A DNA stretch of 64,000 nt from an uncultured Armatimonadota bacterium. Its GTDB lineage: Bacteria > Armatimonadota > Fimbriimonadia > Fimbriimonadales > Fimbriimonadaceae. Where the stretch lies: the NCBI GenBank assembly GCA_903833215.1, contig CAILEM010000010.1, positions 1 through 64,000 on the forward strand. The letters are read 5' to 3'. The stretch's first letter is position 1. Every line of letters starts with the position of its first letter. This document shows, piece after piece, positions 49,378-59,259 of the stretch. A model generated the notes under the pieces. It saw only the letters and a list, made by a program, of their open reading frames with translations, searched no databases and was not told the origin of the DNA. The position numbers and the translations under genes were made by a program.

Positions 49378-50916
49378 ATGGGAAAAGCACCGATACTCTT
49401 CTTTGTTGGATGTTTCGCTCTAGCCGGCTGCGGCAAACCAGCCGCAACTGAAGAAGCGAAAGCACCTGAATCGGTGCAAACGATCGAGATGGCGGTCGCT
49501 AAACACCAGCCCATTCGTGAGCTGCTCGCTGTCGATGGCTCGTTTGTGATTGCTGCTGGCGATTACGCCAAAGTCTCTCCTCTCATGGCGGGGAAGTTGG
49601 TGAACGTGCTTGTCAAAGAGGGCGACATTGTCACGAAAGATCAGGTTGTCGCTACGGTGAGTACCACTGTCCAAAGCGCTCAACTTAATAGCGCGGTGTC
49701 AGGGGCGAATGCGGCCAAAGCCCAAGCTGACGAAACCCAGCAACTCTTTAGTGCGGCCAAGTCAGATTACGCTTCATCGGTGAAGACTGCCCGGCTCAGC
49801 CTTGAATCCGCTGTCGCAGAAAGAGACTCAAATGTTGCTCAAGCCAAGGTTGATCTTGAAAAGCTCAAGGCCGGATCGCGACCTCAAGAAATTGCCCAAG
49901 CCGTCCAGGCCGTCCGACAGGCGAATGTCAACCTTGTTCGAGCCAAGGCTACTGCGGAACGCGATAAAAAACTACTGGCCGAAGGAATCGTTTCTGGACA
50001 GCAATCTGAAGCCAGTGATGCTGCCCTTGAACTCGCAGAATCGAGTCTCCAGCAGTCAAAGCAGCAACTCGAACTCACTCGACTCGGTGCGCGAGTCGAG
50101 GATGTGAAGGCCGCTGAGCTACGTCTTAAGGCGGCAAAGGACTTAGGAGAAAAGAAAGTTCTAGCAGCGCAGGCAGCCTTCGATCAAGCCAAGCAAGGAA
50201 AGCTCGCCCTCGGTGCCAAAGCCAAGGACGTTGAAGTTTCGAAACTGTCGGCAAGCCAAAAAGGTGCCGACGCCGCTGCCGCTTCCGCCCTAGCCGGATT
50301 CGGAGCGATTCGGGCTCCTTTTGATGGCGTCGTTACGAAGAGACTCCTTGGTGCAGGATCTTCTGTCGACACCACAACTGTGGTCTTGGAAATAGCAAAA
50401 CGAACTGCCAAGATTGAGTTTGCGGGACAGGTGACTCCGGTAAACGCGGTCCGCCTCAAGGAAGGCATGAAGGTCGTCATTGGAGATTCTGAAGGTGCCA
50501 CAGGAGCCTTAACCTCAGTAGGAGTGGCGGATTCCCAGACCGGTCAGGTGCCTATCCGAGTTGTCTTTGATCAGCTCCCCGCCAAAACTGCCGCCGGGCA
50601 GTTTGCCAGAATTCAAGTTATTCTGCGTACGATTTCCGACGCAGTCACCGTGCCCGAGCTTTCCGTTCTCACTCGCGAAGACAAGTCGATTGTGTTTGTC
50701 GTAGCCAACGGCGTAGCGAAGCAGCGCGACGTGGTGGTTGGACCGACCGATCGTGGAACGGTGGCGATTGAAAAGGGCCTGAAGGACGGCGAAAAGGTTG
50801 TCATCTTGGGCCAACACGAGCTGTCTGATGGTGCGAAAGTTGAGGAAACAAAACCGGATGAGCCCAAGCCAGCCGAATCGAAGCCGGAAGGCAAAAAGGA
50901 TGGAGACGACAAGTGA
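49378..50916 (+). CDS. RND efflux periplasmic adaptor (HlyD/MFP family), lipoprotein
   Basis: The 512-aa protein has a lipoprotein signal with the lipobox FALAGCGKP. It then shows the adaptor plan: a biotinyl-lipoyl half (about 60-100), a very long coiled-coil hairpin (about 105-285, with the repeated AKAQADETQ/AKVDLEKLKAG heptads), the second lipoyl half (GAIRAPFDGVVTKRLLGAGS), and beta-barrel and membrane-proximal domains to about 475. A Lys/Pro/Glu-rich tail follows. The long hairpin fits docking to a TolC-type channel. Its stop overlaps the pump start by 4 nt (GTGA). Confidence 0.93.
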   Translation: MGKAPILFFVGCFALAGCGKPAATEEAKAPESVQTIEMAVAKHQPIRELLAVDGSFVIAAGDYAKVSPLMAGKLVNVLVKEGDIVTKDQVVATVSTTVQSAQLNSAVSGANAAKAQADETQQLFSAAKSDYASSVKTARLSLESAVAERDSNVAQAKVDLEKLKAGSRPQEIAQAVQAVRQANVNLVRAKATAERDKKLLAEGIVSGQQSEASDAALELAESSLQQSKQQLELTRLGARVEDVKAAELRLKAAKDLGEKKVLAAQAAFDQAKQGKLALGAKAKDVEVSKLSASQKGADAAAASALAGFGAIRAPFDGVVTKRLLGAGSSVDTTTVVLEIAKRTAKIEFAGQVTPVNAVRLKEGMKVVIGDSEGATGALTSVGVADSQTGQVPIRVVFDQLPAKTAAGQFARIQVILRTISDAVTVPELSVLTREDKSIVFVVANGVAKQRDVVVGPTDRGTVAIEKGLKDGEKVVILGQHELSDGAKVEETKPDEPKPAESKPEGKKDGDDK

Positions 50917-53900
50917 AGCTGTCTGATTGGGCAGTTCGAAATATTCGTCCCATTCTCTTTCTGACGATCATCCTGGCGATTGCGGGAGCGGGAATATACA
51001 GCTCCTTTCCCGTATCGATTCTGCCGGACGTCACATTCCCCAGAGTCGTGATAGTGGCGGAGGCGGGAAGTCGCCCTGCCAAGACAGTCGAAATCTCGAT
51101 AACCCGACCCCTTGAGGAAGCTCTTGCGACGATTCCTAACGTCAAGAGGATCAAATCAAGCACCAAAATCGGCTCCACCGAAATTTCGGTTGATTTCCTC
51201 GATAGCACTGACATTGTCGTTGCGGAGCAACTGGTGAACGCTAAGGTCAATCAGGTTCGCCCTGAGCTGCCTCCGGAGATGACGACGGAAATAGAGCGGA
51301 TGAATCCGACCGTGTTCCCAGTGTTGGGCTTGACTGTGAAATCCAAGTCTTTGACTCAGACGGAGCTGTGGAACCTCGCAACCTACAAATTGCGACCTAG
51401 GCTCGCCCGTGTTGAGGGTGTTGCAAGAGTTCTCGTACAGGGTGGTCGGCCCCCAGAGATTGAAGTTTCGGTAAAGCCTGGGGAACTCGCTGCCGCGGGA
51501 GTATCCAACACTGACGTCGTCACTGCCATTCAAACGAACAATGCAATCCATGCCGTTGGGAGAATAGATCGACAGTTCAAACAGTACGCTGTTGTCCTAA
51601 ATAACGAGCGTCAAACGGTCCAGGACATAGGCAATATCGTTGTCTCACAGCGTGGTGGAGTGCCCATCAAGGTCTCGGACGTAGCAGCGGTGAAACCTTC
51701 AACAGAGGACCGAACGACCGTGGTATCAGCCAACGGCTCTGAGTCGGTCTTGGTGAACATCATTCGCCAGCCCTCGGCGAATAGCGTCGCAATGGTGCAG
51801 GCAGTTAATGCTGAGCTTGCCGCGATGCGGTCAACACTACCAAATGATGTTCAGATTGGGCTCTACTACGACCAATCGGTGCTCATCAAGGAGGCCGTTG
51901 GCGGAGTCAGAGACGCCGTCCTCATTGGTGCCCTTCTGTCGGTCGTTGTGTTGCTTTTGTTCCTCAGAAACTTGCGAGCAACCCTTGTCACGGCCAGCAT
52001 CATCCCCCTCACACTGCTCATTACATTTCTGCTCATGCGCCTATCAGGGTTGACGCTCAACCTCATGACTCTAGGAGCGTTGGCGGTGGGTATTGGCCTC
52101 GTGATTGATGACGCCATTGTCGTTGTTGAGTGTGTTTTTAGGCACCTCACGGCGAGTGTTTCTATCGAGGAAGCTGTGCACGCGGCTTCTCAGTCCATTG
52201 CCGCTCCGATGATCTCGTCAACTTTGACGACTGTCGTTGTGTTTCTTCCCCTTGCGTTCTTGCAAGGTGTGGCTGGAGCATTCTTTTTAGCCTTGGCCCT
52301 GACGCTTACCATGGCGTTGTTGGTCTCACTAGCCTTAGCGCTTTGTGTGAGTCCAAGCCTGTGTGCCGCATTTCTTAAATACCGAGAAGGGCTGCATGAT
52401 GAAGGCAAAGGTTTCCGATGGTTTGTTCGAGGTTATGAGCGAGTCCTAACCGGCCTGCTACGGCAAAAGTGGGTTGTCCTCCCGATTATTGTTGTAACGG
52501 TAGGCCTAACCGTGGTTTTGGCGGGCAGGCTTCCTTCCGGATTTATGCCATCGATGGACGAAGGGGCATTTGTTCTCGACTACTGGACTCCTACCGGGAG
52601 TTCATTAAGTGAATCGGACCGACTCCTGAAAAAGGTCGACGAAATCCTGCAGGCAACTCCGGAGATTTCAACCTTCTCAAGGCGAACAGGGACGGAACTT
52701 GGTCTCGCCATTACCGAGGCGAATCGCGGTGACTACGCGATCATGCTTAAGAGCAACCGAAAAAGAACGATTGAGGAAGTCATCGCGGAGGTTCGAGGCA
52801 AGATTCAATCCACTATTCCGGGATTGGATGTTGAGTTCGTTCAAGTCCTACAAGACCTTATTGGAGATCTTGCTGGCACACCGAATCCAATTGAGGTCAA
52901 ACTTTTCGGTGAAGACAAAGCGGAGACGGAAAAGGTCGCCCAGTCTCTAGCCGAGAAACTTGGCAAGATCAAGGGCCTTGTCGATGTGAAATCCGGGGTT
53001 ATCGAAAGTGGTCCCCAGATCCAATTTATTCCAAACGATGCTGAACTTGGCCGGCGAGGGCTGAACGGCGATCAAGTTTCGGCACAAATGAACGCGGCAC
53101 TCCTCGGAACCGTTGCCACCGAGGTGGTTCAGGTAGATCGCCAAATACCGGTCCGCGTTAGGCTGCCTTTAGGTAGCCGAACAACACTCGAAGGCATATC
53201 GACGCTTCCAATTACGACGCCTTCCGGAATTGCGCAGCTCAGCGATCTTGGATCTATCAAGCTGATTTCAGGCACAACTCAATCAGCTCGAGAGGATCAA
53301 AGACGTCTCGTCGCGGTTACTGCGGGCCTCGAAGGGGTCGATCTTGGGACAGCAGTGAAAAGTGTTCAGACAGTCCTTCGCGATCTTAAACTCCCTGCCG
53401 GAGTAACAGCCACGCTTGCTGGTCAGTTCAAGAGCCAACAAGACTCATTCCGAAACCTCACCATGGTATTAGGTGCTTCCGTGTTGCTCGTCTTCACGGT
53501 CATGCTATTCCAGTTCAGGAGATATGAGGCCCCGATCGTTGTTCTTCTGCTAATGCCCCTTGCGATGTTCGGAGCTGCGGCTGGGCTCGCAGTGAGCAAC
53601 ACGGCACTGAATCTGTCCTCTTTCATGGGGGTCATCATGTTGGCGGGGATTGTCGTGAAGAATGGAATTCTGCTTCTCGATCAGGCGCAAAAAGCTTGGC
53701 TGGGAGGAGCAAGTCCAGAGGAGTCTGTTTTGAGCGCCGGACAGACGCGGTTGAGACCCATCTTAATGACAACCCTAACTGCGGTTCTGGGATTGATGCC
53801 CTTGGCCCTAAACCTTGGTGCGGGCGCCGAAATGCAAAAGCCTCTAGCCGTCGCCGTCGTGGGCGGCCTGTTGTTCTCAACGGTGATTACATTGTTGATA

Positions 53901-53960
53901 GGTCCAGTAATGTACGCCCAAGTTCTGACTTGGCGTGCTGCGGCAAGACTAGAGAACTAG
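50913..53960 (+). CDS. RND-family efflux pump (HAE1/AcrB-like)
   Basis: The 1015-aa inner-membrane pump has the twelve-helix, two-porter-loop plan of RND transporters. Proton-relay acids lie in helix 4 ([17 protein letters not shown]). [20 protein letters not shown] and later segments belong to the porter domains, and [20 protein letters not shown] marks the helix 10 region. It starts at GTG 50913. The acidic pair and the lack of a metal-type 'DGAVV' motif favour the drug/organic substrate (HAE1-like) branch over heavy-metal pumps, but the substrate is not certain. It forms the pump of the TolC-adaptor-RND operon, and its stop codon overlaps that of the convergent hybrid kinase. Confidence 0.95.
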   Translation: MKLSDWAVRNIRPILFLTIILAIAGAGIYSSFPVSILPDVTFPRVVIVAEAGSRPAKTVEISITRPLEEALATIPNVKRIKSSTKIGSTEISVDFLDSTDIVVAEQLVNAKVNQVRPELPPEMTTEIERMNPTVFPVLGLTVKSKSLTQTELWNLATYKLRPRLARVEGVARVLVQGGRPPEIEVSVKPGELAAAGVSNTDVVTAIQTNNAIHAVGRIDRQFKQYAVVLNNERQTVQDIGNIVVSQRGGVPIKVSDVAAVKPSTEDRTTVVSANGSESVLVNIIRQPSANSVAMVQAVNAELAAMRSTLPNDVQIGLYYDQSVLIKEAVGGVRDAVLIGALLSVVVLLLFLRNLRATLVTASIIPLTLLITFLLMRLSGLTLNLMTLGALAVGIGLVIDDAIVVVECVFRHLTASVSIEEAVHAASQSIAAPMISSTLTTVVVFLPLAFLQGVAGAFFLALALTLTMALLVSLALALCVSPSLCAAFLKYREGLHDEGKGFRWFVRGYERVLTGLLRQKWVVLPIIVVTVGLTVVLAGRLPSGFMPSMDEGAFVLDYWTPTGSSLSESDRLLKKVDEILQATPEISTFSRRTGTELGLAITEANRGDYAIMLKSNRKRTIEEVIAEVRGKIQSTIPGLDVEFVQVLQDLIGDLAGTPNPIEVKLFGEDKAETEKVAQSLAEKLGKIKGLVDVKSGVIESGPQIQFIPNDAELGRRGLNGDQVSAQMNAALLGTVATEVVQVDRQIPVRVRLPLGSRTTLEGISTLPITTPSGIAQLSDLGSIKLISGTTQSAREDQRRLVAVTAGLEGVDLGTAVKSVQTVLRDLKLPAGVTATLAGQFKSQQDSFRNLTMVLGASVLLVFTVMLFQFRRYEAPIVVLLLMPLAMFGAAAGLAVSNTALNLSSFMGVIMLAGIVVKNGILLLDQAQKAWLGGASPEESVLSAGQTRLRPILMTTLTAVLGLMPLALNLGAGAEMQKPLAVAVVGGLLFSTVITLLIGPVMYAQVLTWRAAARLEN

Positions 53961-56900
53961 GCGAATACCTGAGATCCCCAAAACCGCAGCATCTTGATCA
54001 TCTCGCCCCGAACAACTGGCTTCGCGAGATAGTCGTCCATTCCGCACTCAAGGCACCTCTCACGGTCGCCTTGTTGAGCGTGGGCGGTGAGGGCTAGGAT
54101 AGGTGTTCGTGTCCCGCTGGTCGCTTCTAGCCGTCGTATCTGATCAGTTGCTTCCAAGCCATCCATGATGGGCATTTGAAGGTCCATCAGGATGATGTCA
54201 TAGGTACCTTCACGGTATTTTGCAAGCAGTTCTTTCCCATTATTGGTGGAGACAAAACTGCATCCCAATTCCGCCAGCGTGATCTCAAGAATCATCAGAT
54301 TGACTGGATTATCTTCGGCAATCAACACTTTCAGGCCAAGCTCAATTTTCTCTTTGGCGGGTCCCAATCCAGACACTTCGGGCGCAACAGGCTCTTCAAA
54401 TCCGCCAAGAGCGTTGGAAAGGGCGGATAGCAATTGCTTCTTCCGAATCGGCTTACTGACGCTCCAAATATGCTCGCCCAAAGGAGCCGCTTGAGCGGAT
54501 GTGTTGTACCAAGAAGGAGTCAAAAGTATCAGCGGAGAAGATTCAAATCCCGCAAGAGAACGAATGGCTTCGCAAATCGGCTTCTCCGTGCCCGTAGGCA
54601 ACAATGGGTCCAGCAACATCAGGTCAAAGTGACGTTTGCCATGCATCGCAAGTAGGGTGTCGATAGCGGCTTGAGTACTCAGCGATTCATGCACTTCGAA
54701 GTCACAATGCTCAAGTTGCGAACGAAGGACGGCTCGGGTAACTGCACTGTCGTCAACGATGAGTGCCGAGCGAGCAATCGAGCAGGATTCAAATGGACTT
54801 TCTACCAGTTCTCCTTGGACGACTTCGATGGGAATTTCAACCCAGAATAGGCTTCCCCTTCCTTCCTCGCTCTGCATACCGATTCGCCCGCCCAAAAGCT
54901 CGGTGAGCTGCCGAGAAAGAGTCAAACCAAGGCCGGTGCCACCATATTTACGAGTCATGCTTCCGTCGGCTTGAGTGAAGCTCTCAAATATCTTGTCCTG
55001 GCGATCTTTGGCAATTCCGATCCCACTGTCTTCAACTTCGATCCGTACGAAGCCGGAGTCGCCTGACACCTGAACGAAGCGCACACGAACGACGATTTCG
55101 CCTTTGGTCGTGAACTTGATCGCGTTCCCAACAAGATTCGTAACAATTTGTCTTACTCGAACGGCATCGCCGAGCAGTGCCCGTGGAAAGTCGAATGGAA
55201 TATCACAGATGACCTCAACGGGCTTTTTTTCAATCCGTGAGGCCATCATTTCCGCGATCTCTTCAGTGCAGGTTCTCAGATCAAACTCTGCGTGCTCGAT
55301 TTGCATCTTCTTGGCTTCGATCTTTGAGAAATCGAGAACATCATTAATAACCGAGAGAAGAGCCTGTGCACTGTTTTGAACGATGGTTGTGTACTCAAAT
55401 TGTTGCGGGGTCAACTGCGTCTCAAGCAGGAGCGAGGTCATGCCAATGACGCCGTTCATCGGCGTCCGTATTTCGTGACTCATGTTGGCGAGAAACTCAC
55501 TCTTAACTTGCGTCGCCTGGACAGCTTGATCGCGAGCTTGTGTTAGCTGGTCCGCTTGGCACCGTAATTCTTCCTCGGCAGCACGCCGTCGAACCAACTC
55601 GTCTTCGCGCTCTTTGAGCAATGAGGATTTTTGGATCGCCGCTGCGGCGTGATCAGCGAAGGGCACGAGTCTCCGGACATCATCCTCAACAATCGGCCGT
55701 TGCGTCAAAAGATTATCGACACTGATGACCCCAACCGTCTGATTATTTACTCGAAGATAGAGCAGGGCATGGGCGTGAACATCTGCCATCGTTTCGTCGG
55801 GTGGAGCTTCATATTGAGTCTGGAAATCGTCAACAAGGACATATCTCGGAACTTCGTATTGTGAACCCGATTCCCAAAGCCATTTGTCCTCACTACTGAC
55901 CGGATAGGCGTCTTCATGAATGTCTTCCGCATTACCGTCACGGTCGGTACCCCAGGTCCCATGCATCATGGAATCCCCTTTGTCATACAGGAAGACACCA
56001 GCGCGGTCAAATCCACCCGTCTCAACAACCGCGTCTCTCAGAAGACGCAATATTTCGCTCAAATCAAGAGTGCTGTTCATCAACGCGGTGAGTTCTATCA
56101 ATCGTTTTTGGTGGCGAACAACCTTATCTCGTTCATCAAGAATCCTGGCCCTGGAAATGGCCGCCGCTGCCTGGTGTGCGAATGGCAGCAGCATCCTCAC
56201 ATCGTCGTCAGCGATGGATCGATTGCTCAGAAGATTATCGACGCTTATGAATCCGACTACTTCACTATTAACTCGGAGGTAAACACGAGCGTGAGCTTTG
56301 ACATCTCTCATCGGATTTCGCTGGTCAAGGTGGTAATTCGCTGCGTAGTCGGCGACGATGTGGTACTCGGTATGGTCCGCTTCGCGCTCTAGCCCCAATC
56401 TGATCCGATCTTCTTGACTTACTGGGTGAACTTCAGAATAGATGTCTTCGGCGTTTCCATTCCGATCTGTGCCCCACGTCCCACGCATGGTGCTTGTGGA
56501 TGCGTCGAACAGAAAGACGCCTGCTCGATCAAAACCTCCGTGTTCGACGGCAGCATCTCTAACAAGCCTAAGGACCTCTCGTAAATCCATCGACCCGTTC
56601 ATCATCGCCGTAAGGTCCATGAGGCGTCGTTGTTGTGCAACCACTTTCTCACTCTGAGAAAGGACCTGCGATTTGAAAATTGCCCCCGCGGCTTGTGCGG
56701 CGAAAGGCAATAGATCGGCCAAATCTTTCTCACTTATTGGGCGCTGCGTGATGAGGTTGTCAACTGTGATGAACCCAACCGTTTGCCCATTAGCCTGCAT
56801 TCGAACAACGCCGTGGTCATCAACTCCGCGCATCCTTTCGTTTTCCCGATTGCGCTCAATATCTCCAAAGTTCTGAGTTAAGGTGTAGCCAGGATTAGTC

Positions 56901-57673
56901 GGATCAGTAATTCCCCATCGGCGAAGGTCGTCCTCATGTACAGAAAAGACACGATCCCCTGTAAATTGAACCTCGCCATTTCGATCCGTTCCCCAAAAAC
57001 CTCGTGCAAGGTTGGTCGACTCGTTGTAAAGGAAAACACCAGCTCGAGCAAATCCACAGTGCTCGACAACCGTATCACGGATCAACCGGAGTGCACTGCT
57101 AAGATCAGTGCTTTGATTGATTGCGTGTGTCAGCTCAAGCATTCGATCTTGATGCGCCAACTTCTGCTTGTAGGTTCTGACGATGCGGATATTTTCAAGT
57201 GACGAGGCAAGCAGCAATGCGGCAGCGGGAACGATCTGGGCCTCATCATAAGTGAACCTACGCTTTCCAGTGGTCGTCGCTATGATCACCCCAAGCATCT
57301 TTCCGCCCGCAAGAATGGGCGCGCCCACAAGACTCGTTACGGGACCTTCACATTTGGCCCAGGCCCTTTCTGCTGAGGAGGCAAGTGAGAGATCGGGAAT
57401 GAAAACAACCGTCCGAGTTTCTAGAACAGCTTTGAACGCGCATGCACCAAGAGAGTCCACATGGACTGCGGGTACTTCCACATCCTTAGCCAGGATCCGC
57501 CGAATCGGAAAGCTTAAGTTGGCGTTGAGTTGATCAAGGAGGGCAATGGAGATACTCCCTTTAGGGAAGATGTTGCCTTCGAGAGCCTCCACGACTTCCC
57601 GAGGAATCCTCGTCTCATTTGTTGCCTCACAGAGGGCTTTTGAGACCCGATATAGAATGTTTGGGTCACTCAT
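53957..57673 (-). CDS. Hybrid sensor histidine kinase with one GAF and three tandem GAF-like modules
   Basis: This 1238-aa cytoplasmic sensor has a GAF domain (about 20-160), then three related modules of about 165 aa (about 185-345, 355-515, 525-690). Each has DLxxxLRLxRDxxVE at the start, [21 protein letters not shown], and VGxISVDNLLxxRxI near its end. The HisKA box [15 protein letters not shown] carries the phospho-histidine (about residue 760), and the HATPase domain ends with [14 protein letters not shown]. Two receivers follow: the first is diverged ([14 protein letters not shown], with the aspartate in [11 protein letters not shown]), the second canonical ([13 protein letters not shown]). 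No membrane segment is seen. The triplication is old but clear. Confidence 0.93.
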   Translation of the reverse strand: MSDPNILYRVSKALCEATNETRIPREVVEALEGNIFPKGSISIALLDQLNANLSFPIRRILAKDVEVPAVHVDSLGACAFKAVLETRTVVFIPDLSLASSAERAWAKCEGPVTSLVGAPILAGGKMLGVIIATTTGKRRFTYDEAQIVPAAALLLASSLENIRIVRTYKQKLAHQDRMLELTHAINQSTDLSSALRLIRDTVVEHCGFARAGVFLYNESTNLARGFWGTDRNGEVQFTGDRVFSVHEDDLRRWGITDPTNPGYTLTQNFGDIERNRENERMRGVDDHGVVRMQANGQTVGFITVDNLITQRPISEKDLADLLPFAAQAAGAIFKSQVLSQSEKVVAQQRRLMDLTAMMNGSMDLREVLRLVRDAAVEHGGFDRAGVFLFDASTSTMRGTWGTDRNGNAEDIYSEVHPVSQEDRIRLGLEREADHTEYHIVADYAANYHLDQRNPMRDVKAHARVYLRVNSEVVGFISVDNLLSNRSIADDDVRMLLPFAHQAAAAISRARILDERDKVVRHQKRLIELTALMNSTLDLSEILRLLRDAVVETGGFDRAGVFLYDKGDSMMHGTWGTDRDGNAEDIHEDAYPVSSEDKWLWESGSQYEVPRYVLVDDFQTQYEAPPDETMADVHAHALLYLRVNNQTVGVISVDNLLTQRPIVEDDVRRLVPFADHAAAAIQKSSLLKEREDELVRRRAAEEELRCQADQLTQARDQAVQATQVKSEFLANMSHEIRTPMNGVIGMTSLLLETQLTPQQFEYTTIVQNSAQALLSVINDVLDFSKIEAKKMQIEHAEFDLRTCTEEIAEMMASRIEKKPVEVICDIPFDFPRALLGDAVRVRQIVTNLVGNAIKFTTKGEIVVRVRFVQVSGDSGFVRIEVEDSGIGIAKDRQDKIFESFTQADGSMTRKYGGTGLGLTLSRQLTELLGGRIGMQSEEGRGSLFWVEIPIEVVQGELVESPFESCSIARSALIVDDSAVTRAVLRSQLEHCDFEVHESLSTQAAIDTLLAMHGKRHFDLMLLDPLLPTGTEKPICEAIRSLAGFESSPLILLTPSWYNTSAQAAPLGEHIWSVSKPIRKKQLLSALSNALGGFEEPVAPEVSGLGPAKEKIELGLKVLIAEDNPVNLMILEITLAELGCSFVSTNNGKELLAKYREGTYDIILMDLQMPIMDGLEATDQIRRLEATSGTRTPILALTAHAQQGDRERCLECGMDDYLAKPVVRGEMIKMLRFWGSQVFA

Positions 57674-57899
57674 GAGGAAATGGCCAAATCGAATAAAAGA
57701 TGACGAAGCCCCACCTCACATTGTGACATTGTGAAGTTCACACGGCCTCCAATAATCTGTCCCCATTTTTGGGCGTCTCATCCGTAATCTGTTACTGCAG
57801 TGAATGAGAAGTCCTGCTGTTTCACGAAGATGGGGCAAGCGAAAAGATCCATTTTTGTTGCCAGAATGAGGGGACAGGTTTGCGAATCGGAATTTGCCT
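57674..57899. other. Divergent intergenic region with short inverted arms
   Basis: CTGTCCCC (57757-57764) and GGGGACAG (57870-57877) form 8-bp inverted arms about 121 bp apart, possibly a decayed mobile element or a regulatory hairpin. The direct repeat CATTGTGA occurs twice near 57719. Promoters for the kinase and the GH76 gene should lie here. Confidence 0.35.
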
Positions 57900-58985
57900 A
57901 TGTTGATACCCGCCTCTCTAGTAATCGCAATTTTCGGTGGTTTAGAGCCCAACTTTGCCGCTTGGGGGCTTGAAACCATAGACTCAATCCAAAATGAGCT
58001 GTTCATATCTTCGAGTGGTTTGTACGGAGAAGAAGCTCAACCTGGGAAACCTCCTGCCGAACCGGCATTTACTTGGAGTGTCGGCGTAATGGTTCAAGCA
58101 CTTAATGCTGCAACCCGTGCGAGGCACTCATATTCTCCCTTCTTGCAGCATTATATTGAAGCCACCAAAGTCTATTGGAATCCGGCTGGCCCTGTCGCGG
58201 GTTACGATGTTCTGCCGATGCCAAAATCTCCAGATCGCTACTACGACGACAACGAGTGGATGATTTTGGCTTTTGCGGAATCGGCAAAAGTCTTGCGCTC
58301 TAAAAAGCCCCTTGAGCTGGCGAAAAGTGCCTACCGCTTTGTCATGAGCGGTAAGGACTCTGTGCTTGGCGGAGGCGTCTATTGGCGAGAAGTGGAGAAG
58401 ACCTCTAAAAACACCTGTTCGAACGGCCCCGCTGCCGCATCCGCTCTCGCGCTGTATGAGGCGACGAAGGACAAGGGCTATCTTCAAACCGCCGAGGAGA
58501 TCTATGCTTGGACCAAGCAGCACCTGCGAGACCCATCGGATGGTTTGTACTGGGACAACATTTCACTGAAAGGCAATATCCAGAACTGGAAATTCTCCTA
58601 TAACACTGGCCTCATGTTGCGTACTGCCTGCGACCTTTATCGATTTACGAAAAAGCCCGAATATGCTGGAGACGCCCGCGAGATGCAAGCGTCAAGCCTG
58701 AATTTCTGGTGTGACAAAGATGGCAGTTTCAAGGATGACCTGAAATTCATGCCTCTCCTGCTAGAGAACTGGCAACGTGCCTTTCGGTACGTTCCAAACA
58801 CAGCCGATCCGCGTCCTGTTATCAAACTCGGCTTAACGCGGATGCACGATGAAGCTCGAGACAGCCTGGGTCATTACGGAAACAAGTGCAACGACAAGCC
58901 CAACGGCAAGCCATACGCACCATTCAAACTCATCGACCAAGCCTCTGCCGCCCTCATGTATCTGCTTGCAGCATCCGACAAGTGA
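57900..58985 (+). CDS. Glycoside hydrolase family 76 protein (alpha-1,6-mannanase-like)
   Basis: The 361-aa protein has the (alpha/alpha)6 barrel pattern of GH76. The catalytic Asp pair is Asp116-Asp117 in YYDDNEWMILA, the family hallmark. GGGVYWREVEK, TCSNGPAAASALALYEAT, GLYWDNI and FSYNTGLMLRTACDLY are further conserved segments. The N-terminus is hydrophobic (MLIPASLVIAIFGGL), a likely signal peptide, so it should act on extracellular or periplasmic alpha-mannan or related glycans. ATG 57900 is preferred to TTG 57894. It is a lone gene, with no sugar transporter nearby. Confidence 0.9.
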   Translation: MLIPASLVIAIFGGLEPNFAAWGLETIDSIQNELFISSSGLYGEEAQPGKPPAEPAFTWSVGVMVQALNAATRARHSYSPFLQHYIEATKVYWNPAGPVAGYDVLPMPKSPDRYYDDNEWMILAFAESAKVLRSKKPLELAKSAYRFVMSGKDSVLGGGVYWREVEKTSKNTCSNGPAAASALALYEATKDKGYLQTAEEIYAWTKQHLRDPSDGLYWDNISLKGNIQNWKFSYNTGLMLRTACDLYRFTKKPEYAGDAREMQASSLNFWCDKDGSFKDDLKFMPLLLENWQRAFRYVPNTADPRPVIKLGLTRMHDEARDSLGHYGNKCNDKPNGKPYAPFKLIDQASAALMYLLAASDK

Positions 58986-59000
58986 CCAATCTCTGTAGAT

Positions 59001-59201
59001 GCGAGGCGTGCCTAAATGTCAAACAGTCTTGGTATTTCAACAGCCGCCGTAGCCGCCGGATGGCTTGTGCCGGCGTTCGGACCGTTCGCTAAGACCAAAA
59101 ATGGGTTCAAGCCGCGAGCTGGGTGCGCGACCGCACACCATGCCGCGGCTACAGAACAAGACCATTCTGCCAAAACTGTTTGACATTAAGGCGTGCCTCG
59201 C
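59001..59201. mobile_element. 201-bp MITE-like element with 32-bp terminal inverted repeats
   Basis: The ends 59001-59032 and 59170-59201 are inverted copies with about four mismatches in 32 bp (gcgaggcgtgcctaaatgtc continues aaacagtcttgg on the left). The inside has no gene and folds further: AGCCGCG (about 59114) pairs with CGCGGCT (about 59147), enclosing GGTGCG/CGCAC. I see no clear target duplication. It lies between two convergent genes. A non-autonomous transposon is the best reading; a large structured terminator or RNA is possible. Confidence 0.65.
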
Positions 59202-59234
59202 TAACCCAACTGTTGGTTCGCCAGAGCCATCGAC

Positions 59235-59259
59235 TTAGTGAGGTATCCCGCCTCACTAA
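59235..59259. terminator. Hairpin overlapping the Asp-box gene stop
   Basis: TTAGTGAGG (59235-59243) pairs perfectly with CCTCACTAA (59251-59259) around a 7-nt loop. The right arm contains the stop codon of the minus-strand gene, so it probably ends that transcript. Confidence 0.65.

Noticed and set aside
57757-57877. Mobile element between the kinase and GH76 genes
   Set aside because: The inverted arms are only 8 bp, with no target duplication and no second copy in the window.
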